NCBI GenBank assembly: GCA_947627505.1
Contig: CANQWG010000007.1
Span: forward strand, 1-44,372
Direction of reading: 5' to 3'
DNA: 44,372 nt
Source: an uncultured Bacilli bacterium
GTDB lineage: Bacteria > Bacillota_I > Bacilli_A > RFN20 > CAG-449
Shown: in pieces, positions 16,035-25,425 of the stretch
Layout of the letters: each line of letters begins with the position of its first letter
Position numbering within the stretch: position 1 is the first letter of the stretch
Notes under the pieces: generated by a model
The model's database searches: none
The model's input: the letters and a program-made list of their open reading frames with translations, nothing else
Told to the model about the DNA's origin: nothing
Translations under genes and position numbers: made by a program

Positions 16035-16976
16035 TCAAAATGTAATAATATTTTCGTATAAAGTAAAGTGTACCTTAAGCGTCGCTTGATAATTTTGATT
16101 GTGAAAGAAAAGAATTTCTTGAACATCGATTCTTTCTTCATCGGTAAAATCTTTACTGACTTCATATTGCGCGCAGTTTATAAGATAACTCATCACTTCG
16201 CTTTCTTCCTCAAAATGATGATGATATTCCACAGTTACGATACTCCAAGTGTAGGCATAAATTTTACCATAAGTACCAATCACATAATGATTGTCGTTTA
16301 AGGATATGGTATCTTCGACTAGTAAGGTCCCCTTCGTCACATATTGATTCGGAGTAACTAAAACCACTCCCGAACCAATTTCGATTTTATCGATCATGCC
16401 ATCTTTTTTGGCATACATTTTGCCATGCCGCTCTTCAAGCGGATCGTAAGTTCGCCGTCTCACATAAGTGACATTGATAAAATTTCCGCTTTTGGTGATT
16501 TCTAATTGTTCGACTGCTTCATGATACTCGCTATATAATTCTTTTTGAAGTGTTTTTAAAGTTTCGATAGACGGCAATTGGGCATAACGGTTGATTCCCT
16601 TTTCATTCAAGGATACCAATAGTTGCTGATTGAGTTTTTCGCTAGTTCCATTAATATTGATACCGATGATTAACGTTGTCAAATAGTAAAAGAACAGCAA
16701 TGAAATTGCAAGAGCAATTAACGAAGTTTTACGTTTTAGAAGATGATTTAATATGAATCTTGGTCCATGATACTCAATGATTTCTAAATCGACAAATTTC
16801 TTTTGAATTTTTTTAAAATCACGATATCGCACTTCAAATGAATACTGATATTCATCAAGTTGCACCATGTCAATCAATTCGATATTTTCATTTTTGGCAT
16901 ATTCAAACAACACTTTGGCCGAATATACTTTTGCTTTAAATTTTATTGTTGAGCGATATAAATATTTATTCTTCAT
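16035..16976 (-). CDS. yqfD: sporulation membrane protein YqfD
   Basis: YqfD is a sporulation membrane protein required at the engulfment stage in Bacillus. The 313 residues contain an N-terminal cytoplasmic ferredoxin-like region, one membrane helix (about 84-105) and an outer domain with the family hallmark of a conserved stretch around TKSGNFINVTYVRRR and GMIDKIEIGSGVVLVTPNQYVTKGTLL. It is shorter than B. subtilis YqfD (about 398), mostly through the C-terminus. It overlaps yqfC by 11 nt, the standard yqfC-yqfD order, but phoH, the usual next gene, is replaced by the C39 protein. Confidence 0.8.
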   Translation of the reverse strand: MKNKYLYRSTIKFKAKVYSAKVLFEYAKNENIELIDMVQLDEYQYSFEVRYRDFKKIQKKFVDLEIIEYHGPRFILNHLLKRKTSLIALAISLLFFYYLTTLIIGININGTSEKLNQQLLVSLNEKGINRYAQLPSIETLKTLQKELYSEYHEAVEQLEITKSGNFINVTYVRRRTYDPLEERHGKMYAKKDGMIDKIEIGSGVVLVTPNQYVTKGTLLVEDTISLNDNHYVIGTYGKIYAYTWSIVTVEYHHHFEEESEVMSYLINCAQYEVSKDFTDEERIDVQEILFFHNQNYQATLKVHFTLYENIITF

Positions 16977-17133
16977 ATTTTATTTCCAATTTTTTAAAAT
17001 TCCCTTTTAAGTGAATTTCTTCTTTTCTAAAAAGTGATGCCAAAAAATGTTCGCCGGTAATCACTAGGCGAAAGTCTTTATAAATAATCACAATTTTTTC
17101 ATTGGTCAAAATCGGAATGGAAATAAATTTCAT
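16966..17133 (-). CDS. yqfC: YqfC/YabP-type sporulation protein, short
   Basis: 55 residues matching the core of the YabP/YqfC fold (IVIIYKDFRLVITGEHF ... EIHLKGNFKKLEI). Bacillus YqfC is about 93 residues, so this copy is trimmed at the N-terminus. Start placed at ATG 17133 because AAAGGTGAG lies 9 nt upstream and a longer frame would run into a terminator at 17155-17180. Position directly before yqfD supports the call. Confidence 0.75.
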   Translation of the reverse strand: MKFISIPILTNEKIVIIYKDFRLVITGEHFLASLFRKEEIHLKGNFKKLEIKYEE

Positions 17134-17154
17134 TGCGATTAACTCACCTTTTTC

Positions 17155-17180
17155 ATAAAAAAACATGGCATCACCATGTT
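17155..17180 (-). terminator. terminator of dnaB-dnaI
   Basis: AACATGG/CCATGTT stem (17180-17174 with 17168-17162), 5-nt loop, then seven T on the minus strand. Separates the replication genes from yqfC. Confidence 0.85.
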
Positions 17181-17209
17181 AATTTTATGACGTTAGCAAT
17201 TAAATAATG

Positions 17210-18118
17210 TTATTTAGCGTAATACGGTAGTCCTTCTAAATAAAATTGTTTAGCATCACTTCTAATCGTTTCAACCATCATTCTAGCGCGAGGAGCCGCA
17301 GCTTTAGAAGTGCTATGCATCGTTTGAATTTCTTCTAATGTGTAATTTGATGTGTAAAATGTCGGAAGATTATTTGAAAATCTTTCAAAAATCAGCGGAT
17401 AGATAATGCTATCTTTAACAAAATCGGTCCGTGATTCATTACCAAAATTATCGATAAAAAGAAGCGATGCTTTTTTGACATTTTCAAGTTCTTCGTAAAA
17501 AGCATTTTTATCATTATATACTAAATCAATTAAGGAAGCGCAAAACTTCGGAAAGTTAATAAACGCGATATTGGTTTTGTGACGCTTGGCCAATTCAACG
17601 GCAAAACATGACATAATAAACGTTTTACCAATCCGCATATTGCCGTGAACATAACATGATTTTATATCATCATTTAAAAGGCAACTTGAAAGAAAAGAAA
17701 CAAGTTTGGTTCGCATTTTAGCATTCACAAGTATCGTATCTTTTAATTTGTAATCAAACATTTGATTAGGAAAATCACGAATCAAAAAAGCATCATCCAA
17801 AAGTTCAAAGCTCCGTTTTTTATCGCATACACGATAGACAAAATCAATAATCCGTGTATCTTTATCAAACGATAAGTCGAGGACGATTTGAGGAATACGA
17901 TTCTTACATTCATTCAAGGCTTTGCAAGAATTACAGTTTTCTTCACTATTGAGCAATGTCAAAAATTTAGAAGCATTATCTTTGATTTCCTGATCGGTGA
18001 GATTATTTTCGGCGATAAAAATATCAAAACGATGGCTGTCTTTGATTTTGCTTAACGCTTCTTCTTTAAGGTTTTCGATTTTATGTTGATCTGTTTTGAT
18101 TAACTTTGAATAATCCAT
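17210..18118 (-). CDS. dnaI: DnaI helicase loader
   Basis: Loads the replicative helicase during initiation and restart. A zinc-binding N-terminal region keeps the Cys triplet (C65, C68, C74 counted from the first upstream ATG, 18127). An AAA+ domain follows with Walker A GNMRIGKT and Walker B LLFIDNFG, then the sensor region FYTSNYTLEEI. The ATG at 18118 (302 residues) is preferred because AGAGGA lies 8 nt upstream; the earlier ATG abuts that site. It begins 1 nt after the dnaB stop. Typical length (about 311). Confidence 0.93.
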   Translation of the reverse strand: MDYSKLIKTDQHKIENLKEEALSKIKDSHRFDIFIAENNLTDQEIKDNASKFLTLLNSEENCNSCKALNECKNRIPQIVLDLSFDKDTRIIDFVYRVCDKKRSFELLDDAFLIRDFPNQMFDYKLKDTILVNAKMRTKLVSFLSSCLLNDDIKSCYVHGNMRIGKTFIMSCFAVELAKRHKTNIAFINFPKFCASLIDLVYNDKNAFYEELENVKKASLLFIDNFGNESRTDFVKDSIIYPLIFERFSNNLPTFYTSNYTLEEIQTMHSTSKAAAPRARMMVETIRSDAKQFYLEGLPYYAK

Positions 18119-18119
18119 A

Positions 18120-19349
18120 CTACACATCCTCTAGAATTTTTTTAAGGTTTTCGACTTCGCTATCGCTAACTTCTTCACTATTGGAAGATTCTTCGGTATG
18201 ATTAACCACCTTTTTTTGTTTTTTTCTGATGGCATAAAGATAATTCATGGCATCCAAAGAGTTATCGATCTTTTCACGTTGCAAAGATGCCGCGATTTTT
18301 TCCGTGTATTTACGCGGTAAAGTGTTATTTTGAGTTTCTAAAACGTAATCGATCAAAGCGTTGATAACCGATGAATTCAAACCTTGATTACGGCTTAATT
18401 TATTGATAAGATCGATATCCGCGGTCGAAGGCATCGTATTGTTTTGTTTCAATTTCAAATAATCAAATGCCGAAGTAGTCGACATCAATTGTATTTTTTG
18501 TCCCAGAATCGTGGATTCATCATATTGTTCCACTCCATTCCGTTTCGTCTTACGTACCGGAATCATTCCTTCATTTTTCGCAAGCCATAATAGTTTTTCA
18601 TTGTCTAGGTGCGGAATTTGATTGATATTATATGAACGAGAGACTAAATCTGCCATCACTTTTTCATCAAGGCCAAAAAGTAAAGCGATTCTTTCAATCT
18701 CTTGATGAGCTTCATTTTGAAGCGAATCGGGGTTGATTTGATAATTTTTTTCTAAATCAACATTGAAAGACGCAAAGTCAAATCCTTTTGAAATATCATG
18801 AATTTTTCGATTTTTCAAAGAATTATAATGTATCAAATTCGGATTGGCTTTTGTAATCGAATCGCCGAAAATTTCCGGAAATGTTTTGCTCATTTCAGTA
18901 TAACCTTCAAGATTCGGTTTCACTTTTTCAAAGTACATTTTATTGCGCATAAAAATTCTTTCAGAAATATTCAACTTGTAAAGATTGCAAAATAACGGAT
19001 CGTTAAAAAAATCTCCTGGTGTTTTAGGTGCGTACAATTTATAACAATATGTGACAACATTGGCTTCTTTTTTACGATATGTTTTCATTAATCCGATCGC
19101 TTCGAGTTTTCCTCTTGCATTTTCAAAATCGGTGAGTGTAATCGAGGTTAATTTCAAAAAATCTTCATGCGATAGTGTTTCGGTGATACTTTTCATTTTA
19201 TATTGTGACCACATCGTGAGATAAATAGAAATTGCTTGATAACCGACAATCGGCTGATAAAGCAATATTAAAGTATCGTAGTCATAGTCGGCTAACATCG
19301 AACCTAAATAAATTTCCAAGTAGTCATCTTTTTTTAATAAATCCATCAC
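18120..19349 (-). CDS. dnaB: DnaB, replication initiation / membrane attachment protein
   Basis: The Bacillus-type DnaB co-loader (not the helicase) works with DnaD and DnaI at oriC. The 409 residues show an N-terminal winged-helix-like region, a central helical block and the DnaB/DnaD homology region near 280-370 (AFDYLKLKQ, LIDYVLETQNNTLPRKYTEKIAASL) with a charged C-terminal tail. Shorter than B. subtilis DnaB (472). First of a dnaB-dnaI pair; start GTG 19349 or ATG 19346, both within reach of GAGG. Confidence 0.88.
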   Translation of the reverse strand: MMDLLKKDDYLEIYLGSMLADYDYDTLILLYQPIVGYQAISIYLTMWSQYKMKSITETLSHEDFLKLTSITLTDFENARGKLEAIGLMKTYRKKEANVVTYCYKLYAPKTPGDFFNDPLFCNLYKLNISERIFMRNKMYFEKVKPNLEGYTEMSKTFPEIFGDSITKANPNLIHYNSLKNRKIHDISKGFDFASFNVDLEKNYQINPDSLQNEAHQEIERIALLFGLDEKVMADLVSRSYNINQIPHLDNEKLLWLAKNEGMIPVRKTKRNGVEQYDESTILGQKIQLMSTTSAFDYLKLKQNNTMPSTADIDLINKLSRNQGLNSSVINALIDYVLETQNNTLPRKYTEKIAASLQREKIDNSLDAMNYLYAIRKKQKKVVNHTEESSNSEEVSDSEVENLKKILEDV

Positions 19350-19366
19350 AGTGAACCTCGTGATTT

Positions 19367-19375
19367 ATTATATCA
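19367..19375 (-). promoter_or_regulatory. extended -10 promoter of dnaB-dnaI
   Basis: TGATATAAT on the minus strand, about 20 nt before the dnaB start; -35 weak. Confidence 0.55.
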
Positions 19376-19440
19376 TTAGCCATTGTTTTATTTCTACCAT
19401 TTTGGTTTTATCAATTTTCATTTTTTAAAATAATTGTATA

Positions 19441-19468
19441 ACTTTATAAATAGTTCCTATGTTAAAAT
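19441..19468 (+). promoter_or_regulatory. probable promoter of pfkA-pyk-degV
   Basis: ACTTTA, 16 bp, then TAAAAT preceded by TGT (TGTTAAAAT extended -10). A leader of about 50 nt follows with GGAGG before the pfkA ATG. Confidence 0.45.
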
Positions 19469-19525
19469 AAGGATAGTAGTCCGCAGCAACGGAAATATAA
19501 TTATTAATTTGGAGGTATAGTTGTT

Positions 19526-20485
19526 ATGATCAAAAAAATCGGTGTTTTAACATCAGGTGGCGATGCTCCCGGTATGAATGCCGCTTTAAGAGCGGTAATT
19601 AGAACTGGTATCGAACGCGGCTTAGAAATGTATGTGATTTACGATGGTTATAAAGGTATCATCGAAAAGCGCATAGAAAAGGTCGATCGCCATTTTGTTT
19701 CCGAAATTATCAATCGTGGCGGAACCATCATCGGAACTGCTCGCCTTCCGGAATTTGTTGAAGACGCCGTACAAAATAAAGCTGTTGAAATTCTTAAAGA
19801 ATTCGGTATCGACGCTCTTGTCACTATCGGTGGTGACGGCACTTATAGTGGTGCTTTAGCTCTTTCGCGCAAAGGTATTCCTTGTGTCGGATTACCGGGA
19901 ACTATCGATAACGATATCGCTTCCAGCGATTACACTATCGGTTTCGATACTGCCTTAAATACAATCGTCGATTGTGTCGATAAACTTCGCGATACATCTT
20001 CTTCCCACCAACGCTGTTCGGTAATTGAAGTTATGGGACGTTATTGCGGCGACCTCGCCGTCTATGCTGGCATCGCCTGCGGAGCGGAAATCGTCGTCAC
20101 TAGCGAACACCCTACTCCTAAACAAGAGATTATTGAATCGATTAAAAAACAAATTCAAGAAGGCAAACACCATGTCATGGTTCTCATCACCGAAAAGATT
20201 TGCAATGTCGAAGAATTCGCTCGCGAAATTCAAAACGAATGCGGAATCGAAAGTAAATCTGAAGTGCTTGGAAGAATCCAACGCGGTGGTAGACCTAGTG
20301 CTTCGGATCGTATTTTAGCCGCACGATTAGGTTATGAAGCGATCAATCAACTTGCTAACGGAAATGGTGGACTTTGTATCGGTATCATCGACAATAAAGT
20401 AACTGCCACTCCAATTGAAGTCGCTTTAAAGATGAAGCGAAAAGATAATCTCGAGTTATTGAACATTTGCACCGCCATAAAATAA
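19526..20485 (+). CDS. pfkA: 6-phosphofructokinase
   Basis: ATP-dependent phosphorylation of fructose 6-phosphate, the committed step of glycolysis. 319 residues as in bacterial PfkA: GVLTSGGDAPGMNAALRA at the N-terminus, ATP site GGDGTYSGA, catalytic TIDNDI (proton acceptor Asp), and the substrate/subunit loop GRIQRGGRPSASDR. Ribosome-binding site GGAGG. First of a pfkA-pyk pair, the common Firmicutes arrangement, so upper and lower glycolysis are co-expressed. Confidence 0.97.
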   Translation: MIKKIGVLTSGGDAPGMNAALRAVIRTGIERGLEMYVIYDGYKGIIEKRIEKVDRHFVSEIINRGGTIIGTARLPEFVEDAVQNKAVEILKEFGIDALVTIGGDGTYSGALALSRKGIPCVGLPGTIDNDIASSDYTIGFDTALNTIVDCVDKLRDTSSSHQRCSVIEVMGRYCGDLAVYAGIACGAEIVVTSEHPTPKQEIIESIKKQIQEGKHHVMVLITEKICNVEEFAREIQNECGIESKSEVLGRIQRGGRPSASDRILAARLGYEAINQLANGNGGLCIGIIDNKVTATPIEVALKMKRKDNLELLNICTAIK

Positions 20486-20502
20486 TAAATAAGGAGAGCC
20501 AT

Positions 20503-21954
20503 ATGAATATTTCTAAGAAGACAAAAATTGTTTGTACCATCGGTCCTGCTTCCGACACTTACGAAAAATGCAAAGAGCTCTATGATGCCGGAATGACGGT
20601 AATGCGCATCAATTTTTCTCACGGAAATTATGAAGATCATTTAAAAAAGATTGAAATTGCCAAACAATTAGAAGAAAAAGAAGGAATCTTGATTCCAATC
20701 ATGTTAGATACTAAAGGTCCTGAAATTCGTACTCATCTTTTTGAAGGCGGCAGCGCCTCGATTAAAACCGATCAAATCGTCCGCATTGCAATGAAAGAAA
20801 TACTCGGAAATGCCGAACGTTTCTCGGTGACCTTTGAAGGACTTTACGATGATGTTAAAATCGGTGACCGTATCAAGTTGGATGATGGTAATTTGACTTT
20901 AGTGGTTATCGAAAAAGATTCGAAAAATCGCGAATTAGTTACCAAAGCGGTCAACCATCATGTCATTAAAGATCGACGTGGTGTCAATTGTCCCGACACC
21001 AATGTTTCAATGCCCTACATCTCCAAAAAAGATCACGATGATATCGTTTGGGGTTGTGAACACAACGTTACTTTCATCGCCGCGAGTTTTGTCCGCGATG
21101 CAAACGATGTGAAAGCGATTCGGAAAATCATTACCGATCACAATCGTCCCGACATTAAAATAATCTCAAAAATCGAAAATCCAAATGCCGTAAAGTGCAT
21201 GGATGAAATAATCAAAGTCAGCGACGGCATCATGGTTGCTCGGGGCGATCTCGGCGTTGAAGTTCCCGCGGAAGAAGTGCCGGTCATTCAAAAAGAATTG
21301 ATTAATAAATGCCGCATCGCCGGTAAACCGGTAATCACCGCGACGCAAATGCTCGATTCCATGAAATCTAACCCTAATCCGACTCGCGCGGAAGTGAGCG
21401 ATGTTGCTAATGCCGTCCTTGAAAGTTCTGACGCGGTGATGCTTTCCGCTGAATCCGCTTCTGGAGAATATCCGGTTTTGGCCACGGAAATGCAAGCCAA
21501 AATCGCTTCAAAGATGGAGCATTACTTGGATTATGAAAAACTTGCCAAAGAAGCTTATGATACTTCTATGAAAAATAACAATGACGCGATCTCTAACTCC
21601 GTTGCCAATACGGCTTTATTGATCGGTGCTAAACTTATCGTGGTGTTATCGGAAACCGGAGAAACTCCCACCCGCATTTCTAAAGCGCGACCGATTTGTC
21701 CGATTCTTGTCGTTTCCAATAAACGCCAGATTTGTCTTGCTTCTTGTTTAAACTGGGGAGTTTATCCGATTTTAATTCCTTCGATGCCTCAATTTATCGA
21801 AGAGATGGAAGTTCTGGCTTTGATGAAAGCTCGTCAATTGGGAATTGAACCTGGTTCTCCGATTATTTTAACCGGAGGTACTCCTACAGGAGCTAGCAAA
21901 ACCAACTTTATGAAAATTGTGACGGTTAATTCCGTAAAAGAAGTCGATATGTAA
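20503..21954 (+). CDS. pyk: pyruvate kinase
   Basis: Makes pyruvate and ATP from phosphoenolpyruvate. 483 residues with TKIVCTIGPAS, RINFSHG, LDTKGPEIRT, the catalytic block KIENPNAV, MVARGDLGVEVP and ITATQMLDSM. The extra C-terminal PEP-utilising domain of some Bacillus enzymes is absent. The start at 20503 follows AAGGAG by 5-6 nt; an in-frame ATG at 20467 lies inside pfkA and is rejected. The gap to pfkA is 17 bp. Confidence 0.97.
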   Translation: MNISKKTKIVCTIGPASDTYEKCKELYDAGMTVMRINFSHGNYEDHLKKIEIAKQLEEKEGILIPIMLDTKGPEIRTHLFEGGSASIKTDQIVRIAMKEILGNAERFSVTFEGLYDDVKIGDRIKLDDGNLTLVVIEKDSKNRELVTKAVNHHVIKDRRGVNCPDTNVSMPYISKKDHDDIVWGCEHNVTFIAASFVRDANDVKAIRKIITDHNRPDIKIISKIENPNAVKCMDEIIKVSDGIMVARGDLGVEVPAEEVPVIQKELINKCRIAGKPVITATQMLDSMKSNPNPTRAEVSDVANAVLESSDAVMLSAESASGEYPVLATEMQAKIASKMEHYLDYEKLAKEAYDTSMKNNNDAISNSVANTALLIGAKLIVVLSETGETPTRISKARPICPILVVSNKRQICLASCLNWGVYPILIPSMPQFIEEMEVLALMKARQLGIEPGSPIILTGGTPTGASKTNFMKIVTVNSVKEVDM

Positions 21955-21993
21955 AATATCTGCAACTTAACTACTATTTAAGAGGAGGTTTTT

Positions 21994-22881
21994 ATGAATA
22001 ATAGTAAAATTGCAATCAGTTCTGATACAACTTGCGCCTTGGACCGCAATATAGCCCAAAAATTGGGACTCTTTTTATTGCCTTTGAACGTAATTGTCGA
22101 CGGCGTTGAATATCACGATGGAATCGACATTTCAGTCGATGAACTTGCTAAAAAAATGAGAGCCAACAGCGATATTAAAACTTCGACCCCAACTCCGTAT
22201 GAGATCGAGCAATACTTCAATCAAATTTTTGCTTTAGGTTATGAAAAAATCATTCACTTTACGATTTCTAGTCACTTATCGAGCATGTTCACTTTGTTTA
22301 CCACTCAATGTCAAGAAAAATATGGTGACAAGGTTATCGTCATCGATTCACTTTCCGTTTGTTCTTTAATGCTTTCTAATGTTTTGACCGCTTTAGAGAT
22401 GTGTAAAAGAGGGGCGAGCGTCGAAGAAATCGTTGCAACTTGCAAAGCGCGAGCTAGTGAAGGAATCATCTACTTTATCCCTGAAAACCTCAACGCTTTG
22501 AAAAAAGGCGGTCGCGTGTCCCCCGCTGTAGCTACAATCGGCAACTTTATCGGTTTAAAACCGGTGTTAATCTTCAAAGATGGTAAAATCGAAAAAGACG
22601 GAACTACTAGAAAAGTAAAACAAGTATTGGAAGAAAAGGTTAAATTGTTAAAAGAAAATTATTCTTCTGAAAAATATGATTTTATCATCGTCTGTTTCGA
22701 CACCAACCAAGGATTGGTCGATGGTTTACAACAATTGGTTAAAGAGATGATTCCTGAAGCCAAAGCTTATCTTTCACCCCTTTCCATCAACGTCTGCGCT
22801 CATGCCGGGCCGGGAACGATTGGAATCGGTGTCGCTCCTAAAATCGATGGACATCTTTTCTTAAGTGATCTTGCTGTTTAA
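21994..22881 (+). CDS. DegV-family fatty-acid-binding protein
   Basis: 295 residues with the DegV signature SSDTTCAL near the N-terminus, TSTPTPYE, the HFTISSHLSSMF segment, LNALKKGGRVSP and a C-terminal HAGPGTIGIG. DegV/FakB proteins bind single fatty acids and present them to the FakA kinase; FakA is not in this window. Strong ribosome-binding site AGAGGAGG; 39 bp behind pyk, probably the third gene of that transcript. Confidence 0.9.
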   Translation: MNNSKIAISSDTTCALDRNIAQKLGLFLLPLNVIVDGVEYHDGIDISVDELAKKMRANSDIKTSTPTPYEIEQYFNQIFALGYEKIIHFTISSHLSSMFTLFTTQCQEKYGDKVIVIDSLSVCSLMLSNVLTALEMCKRGASVEEIVATCKARASEGIIYFIPENLNALKKGGRVSPAVATIGNFIGLKPVLIFKDGKIEKDGTTRKVKQVLEEKVKLLKENYSSEKYDFIIVCFDTNQGLVDGLQQLVKEMIPEAKAYLSPLSINVCAHAGPGTIGIGVAPKIDGHLFLSDLAV

Positions 22882-22892
22882 GCGTAAATTTA

Positions 22893-23120
22893 TTGCAATT
22901 TGCGATTTTACGGATAATAATACTAATAAGCGATGATGAAGACAAGTCGTTAGAAACCTTTTAGAGACGCTTTCACTTGGTGCAAGAAAGCGACAAAACT
23001 AACGGTACCACTTCTGAGCTTTCTGAGCAATCAGACGCAACCGGCGTTATCGGTAAATTAAAGAGATAAATTAAGGTGGTACCGCGCTTCATGCGCCCTT
23101 AGGTGCGACCTTTTTTATTT
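22893..23120 (+). promoter_or_regulatory. threonine T-box riboswitch of thrS
   Basis: A leader that senses uncharged tRNA-Thr. Promoter TTGCAA-16-TAATAA (22893-22920). Stem I has a lower stem GAAG/CTTC (22938-22941 with 23011-23014), an upper stem CGTTAG/CTAACG (22948-22953 with 22999-23004) and a terminal hairpin CGCTTTC/GAAAGCG. The specifier codon is ACC (Thr) at 23007-23009, followed by the usual A. The T-box sequence AAGGTGGTACCGCG is at 23073-23086. The terminator stem (23078-23110) with its T6 run overlaps the T-box, so it competes with the antiterminator. Confidence 0.95.
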
Positions 23121-23136
23121 TAAGGAGGAAAATACT

Positions 23137-25041
23137 ATGAAAATTGTTTTACCCGATGGAAAAGAAATGGAAGTAACTCAAGGAACAAGCGGAGAAGACA
23201 TTGCAAAAGCAATCTCTTTATCGCTTGCCAAAAAAGCGATCGCTTATAAATTAAACGATGAAGTATACGACCTATCTCGTCCGATTGAAAAAAGCGGAAA
23301 ATTTAACTTAATTTTGATTGGCGATAAAGAAAGTTACGATGTGTTAAATCATTCAACCAGTCATTTATTGGCCCAAGCTATTCATCATTTGTATCCCGAG
23401 GCTAAATTTGGATTTGGTCCTGCCATCGAAGAAGGATTTTATTACGACATTGATTTTAAAAATCCTGTTTCAGAGCAAGATTTTTCAAAAATCGAGCAAG
23501 AAATGCAACGTCTTTCTCAACAAAATTATCCGATTGTTCGCGAAGTCATTTCCAAAGAGCAAGCTAAGGAATTATTTAAAGACAATCCCTATAAAATCGA
23601 GTTAATTGAAGGAATAGATGGTGAAATCACCATCTATCGCCAAGGTGACTTTTTCGATTTGTGTGCCGGTCCCCACGTCCAAAGAACCGGTCAAATTAAA
23701 AATTTCAAATTATTGTCTTTAGCCGGTGCTTATTGGCGCGGCGATGTCAAAAATAAACAATTGACAAGAATTTACGGAACGAGTTTTTTCTCAAAAGACG
23801 AATTAGAAAAACACTTGACGATTCTTGAAGAAAGAAAAAAGCGCGATCATCGTAAACTCGGAAAAGAATTGGAACTTTTTATGCTTTCCGATTTTGGTCC
23901 TGGACTTCCCTTTTGGCTTCCCAAAGGTTATCAATTGCGCCGCACTCTAGAGGATTTCTGGCTTGATTTACATCGTAAAAACGGCTATGTCGTCGTTGAA
24001 ACGCCGATCATGCTTTCTAAAGAATTATGGGAAATTTCCGGTCACTGGGATCACTACAAAGAAGATATGTTTATCACTAATGCCGATGAAAAGGAATATG
24101 CCATCAAACCGATGAATTGCCCCGGGGCGATTTTGGTCTATAAAAATAGTTTACATTCTTATAAGGATCTTCCTTTAAGAATCGCCGAATTAGGTCATGT
24201 TCACCGTTACGAAGCTTCCGGTGCTTTAAATGGACTTTTCCGCGTTCGCACTTTCACTCAAGATGATGCCCATATTTTATTGACCGAGAATCAAATCGGT
24301 GACGAAATCGAACGAATCATTAAGATTTATGATTACGTATATTCGATTTTCGGTCTCAATTATCATATCGAATTGTCGACTCGTCCTGAAGATAATTATA
24401 TCGGTGACATCGCTGTCTGGGATCGAGCGGAACAAGATTTAATTCGAGTTTGCAAAGCGACGGGAAAAGAATTTAAAATCAATCCCGGAGACGGAGCCTT
24501 CTATGGTCCTAAACTTGATTTTAAACTTCGCGATTCGATGAATCGAATCTGGCAATGCGGAACGATTCAATTAGACATGCAGTTGCCGGGTCGTTTTGAT
24601 TGTACTTACATCGATGAAAACGGACAAAAAGTGACGCCGGTGATGATCCATCGCGCATGTTTTGGTTCCATCGAACGTTTCATTGCCATTATCACAGAAA
24701 ACTTTGCCGGTGCTTTCCCGACTTGGCTAGCCCCGGTTCAAATCAATATTCTTCCTGTTTCTCCACAAGTTCACGGAAATTATGCAAATGAAGTTAAGGA
24801 AGCCTTAGAAAAAGAAAATATCCGCGTGGTTATCGATGATCGTGAAGAAAAACTCGGTTATCGACTCCGTGAAGCCCAAGTTCAAAAAGTACCTTATTCA
24901 CTCGTCATTGGCGATAATGAATGCCATAATGGCAGCGTCACGTATAGAGCCTATGGTAAAAAAGAACAAACGACGGTTTCCCTCCAAGAGTTCATCGCTC
25001 TTTTAAAAGAAGAAATAGATAATAAAAGTTTTAATAAATAA
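23137..25041 (+). CDS. thrS: threonyl-tRNA synthetase
   Basis: Charges tRNA-Thr and edits Ser-tRNA-Thr. 634 residues: TGS domain (1-60), editing domain with HSTSHLLAQAIHH and CAGPHV, class II catalytic core (MNCPGAI with zinc Cys, RVRTFTQDDAH, motif 3 HRACFGSIERFIAI) and a C-terminal anticodon-binding domain (INILPVSP ... VIDDREEKLGYRLREAQ). Full length. Controlled by the T-box directly upstream; ribosome-binding site AAGGAGG. Confidence 0.98.
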   Translation: MKIVLPDGKEMEVTQGTSGEDIAKAISLSLAKKAIAYKLNDEVYDLSRPIEKSGKFNLILIGDKESYDVLNHSTSHLLAQAIHHLYPEAKFGFGPAIEEGFYYDIDFKNPVSEQDFSKIEQEMQRLSQQNYPIVREVISKEQAKELFKDNPYKIELIEGIDGEITIYRQGDFFDLCAGPHVQRTGQIKNFKLLSLAGAYWRGDVKNKQLTRIYGTSFFSKDELEKHLTILEERKKRDHRKLGKELELFMLSDFGPGLPFWLPKGYQLRRTLEDFWLDLHRKNGYVVVETPIMLSKELWEISGHWDHYKEDMFITNADEKEYAIKPMNCPGAILVYKNSLHSYKDLPLRIAELGHVHRYEASGALNGLFRVRTFTQDDAHILLTENQIGDEIERIIKIYDYVYSIFGLNYHIELSTRPEDNYIGDIAVWDRAEQDLIRVCKATGKEFKINPGDGAFYGPKLDFKLRDSMNRIWQCGTIQLDMQLPGRFDCTYIDENGQKVTPVMIHRACFGSIERFIAIITENFAGAFPTWLAPVQINILPVSPQVHGNYANEVKEALEKENIRVVIDDREEKLGYRLREAQVQKVPYSLVIGDNECHNGSVTYRAYGKKEQTTVSLQEFIALLKEEIDNKSFNK

Positions 25042-25102
25042 ATACAAATAATATATAAAAGAATCATATATTTTTATATTGATAAACAATTTTAAACAAG
25101 TT

Positions 25103-25140
25103 AAAAAAGTCGGTAGTTTTATTCCCGACTTTTTTAATAA
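25103..25140 (+). terminator. terminator of thrS
   Basis: AAAAAAGTCGG pairs with CCGACTTTTTT (25103-25113 with 25125-25135); perfect 11-bp stem with T run. Confidence 0.9.
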
Positions 25141-25189
25141 AGTTTATCTTATTTAATCTGTTCTTTAGATAGTGTAGGAACAATACTGA

Positions 25190-25351
25190 TCACTCAATGG
25201 CTTTATCGCCGCGAGCAACGATTTTTCCAGCCATGATGGAGTACTCCATTTTGCCGTTATCGGCAATGATTATTCGAACCAACCAATCACAACGAGGGCA
25301 TAAAAAGTGTTCAAAGCACAAAAAGCGGCTGTTTTCAGCCGTTTTTAACAT
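25190..25351 (-). other. possible gene remnant with CPRC motif
   Basis: The 25042-25425 gap contains two terminators and this open frame of 53 codons. Its translation includes CFEHFLCPRCDWLVR, reminiscent of a zinc-ribbon half, and ends ARGDKAIE. No ribosome-binding site precedes the ATG, which falls at the edge of the atp terminator, so translation as drawn is unlikely. It may be the 3' end of a decayed gene, or chance. Family not recognised. Confidence 0.2.
25318..25347 (-). terminator. terminator of the atp operon
   Basis: CGGCTG-4-CAGCCG flanked by A and T runs (CTTTTTG on the minus strand), about 80 bp after the atpC stop. Symmetric, so it may also stop plus-strand transcripts. Confidence 0.8.
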
Positions 25352-25425
25352 TATAAAGCCTGTTTTTGCTTGCTCTTAAGTCCGAGATATACTTTAAACC
25401 CATCGAATCTAACCGATGACTTTTG

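Noticed and set aside
22870-22915. Terminator after degV
   Set aside because: CGTAAA/TTTACG can pair but there is no T run, and the segment carries the thrS promoter.
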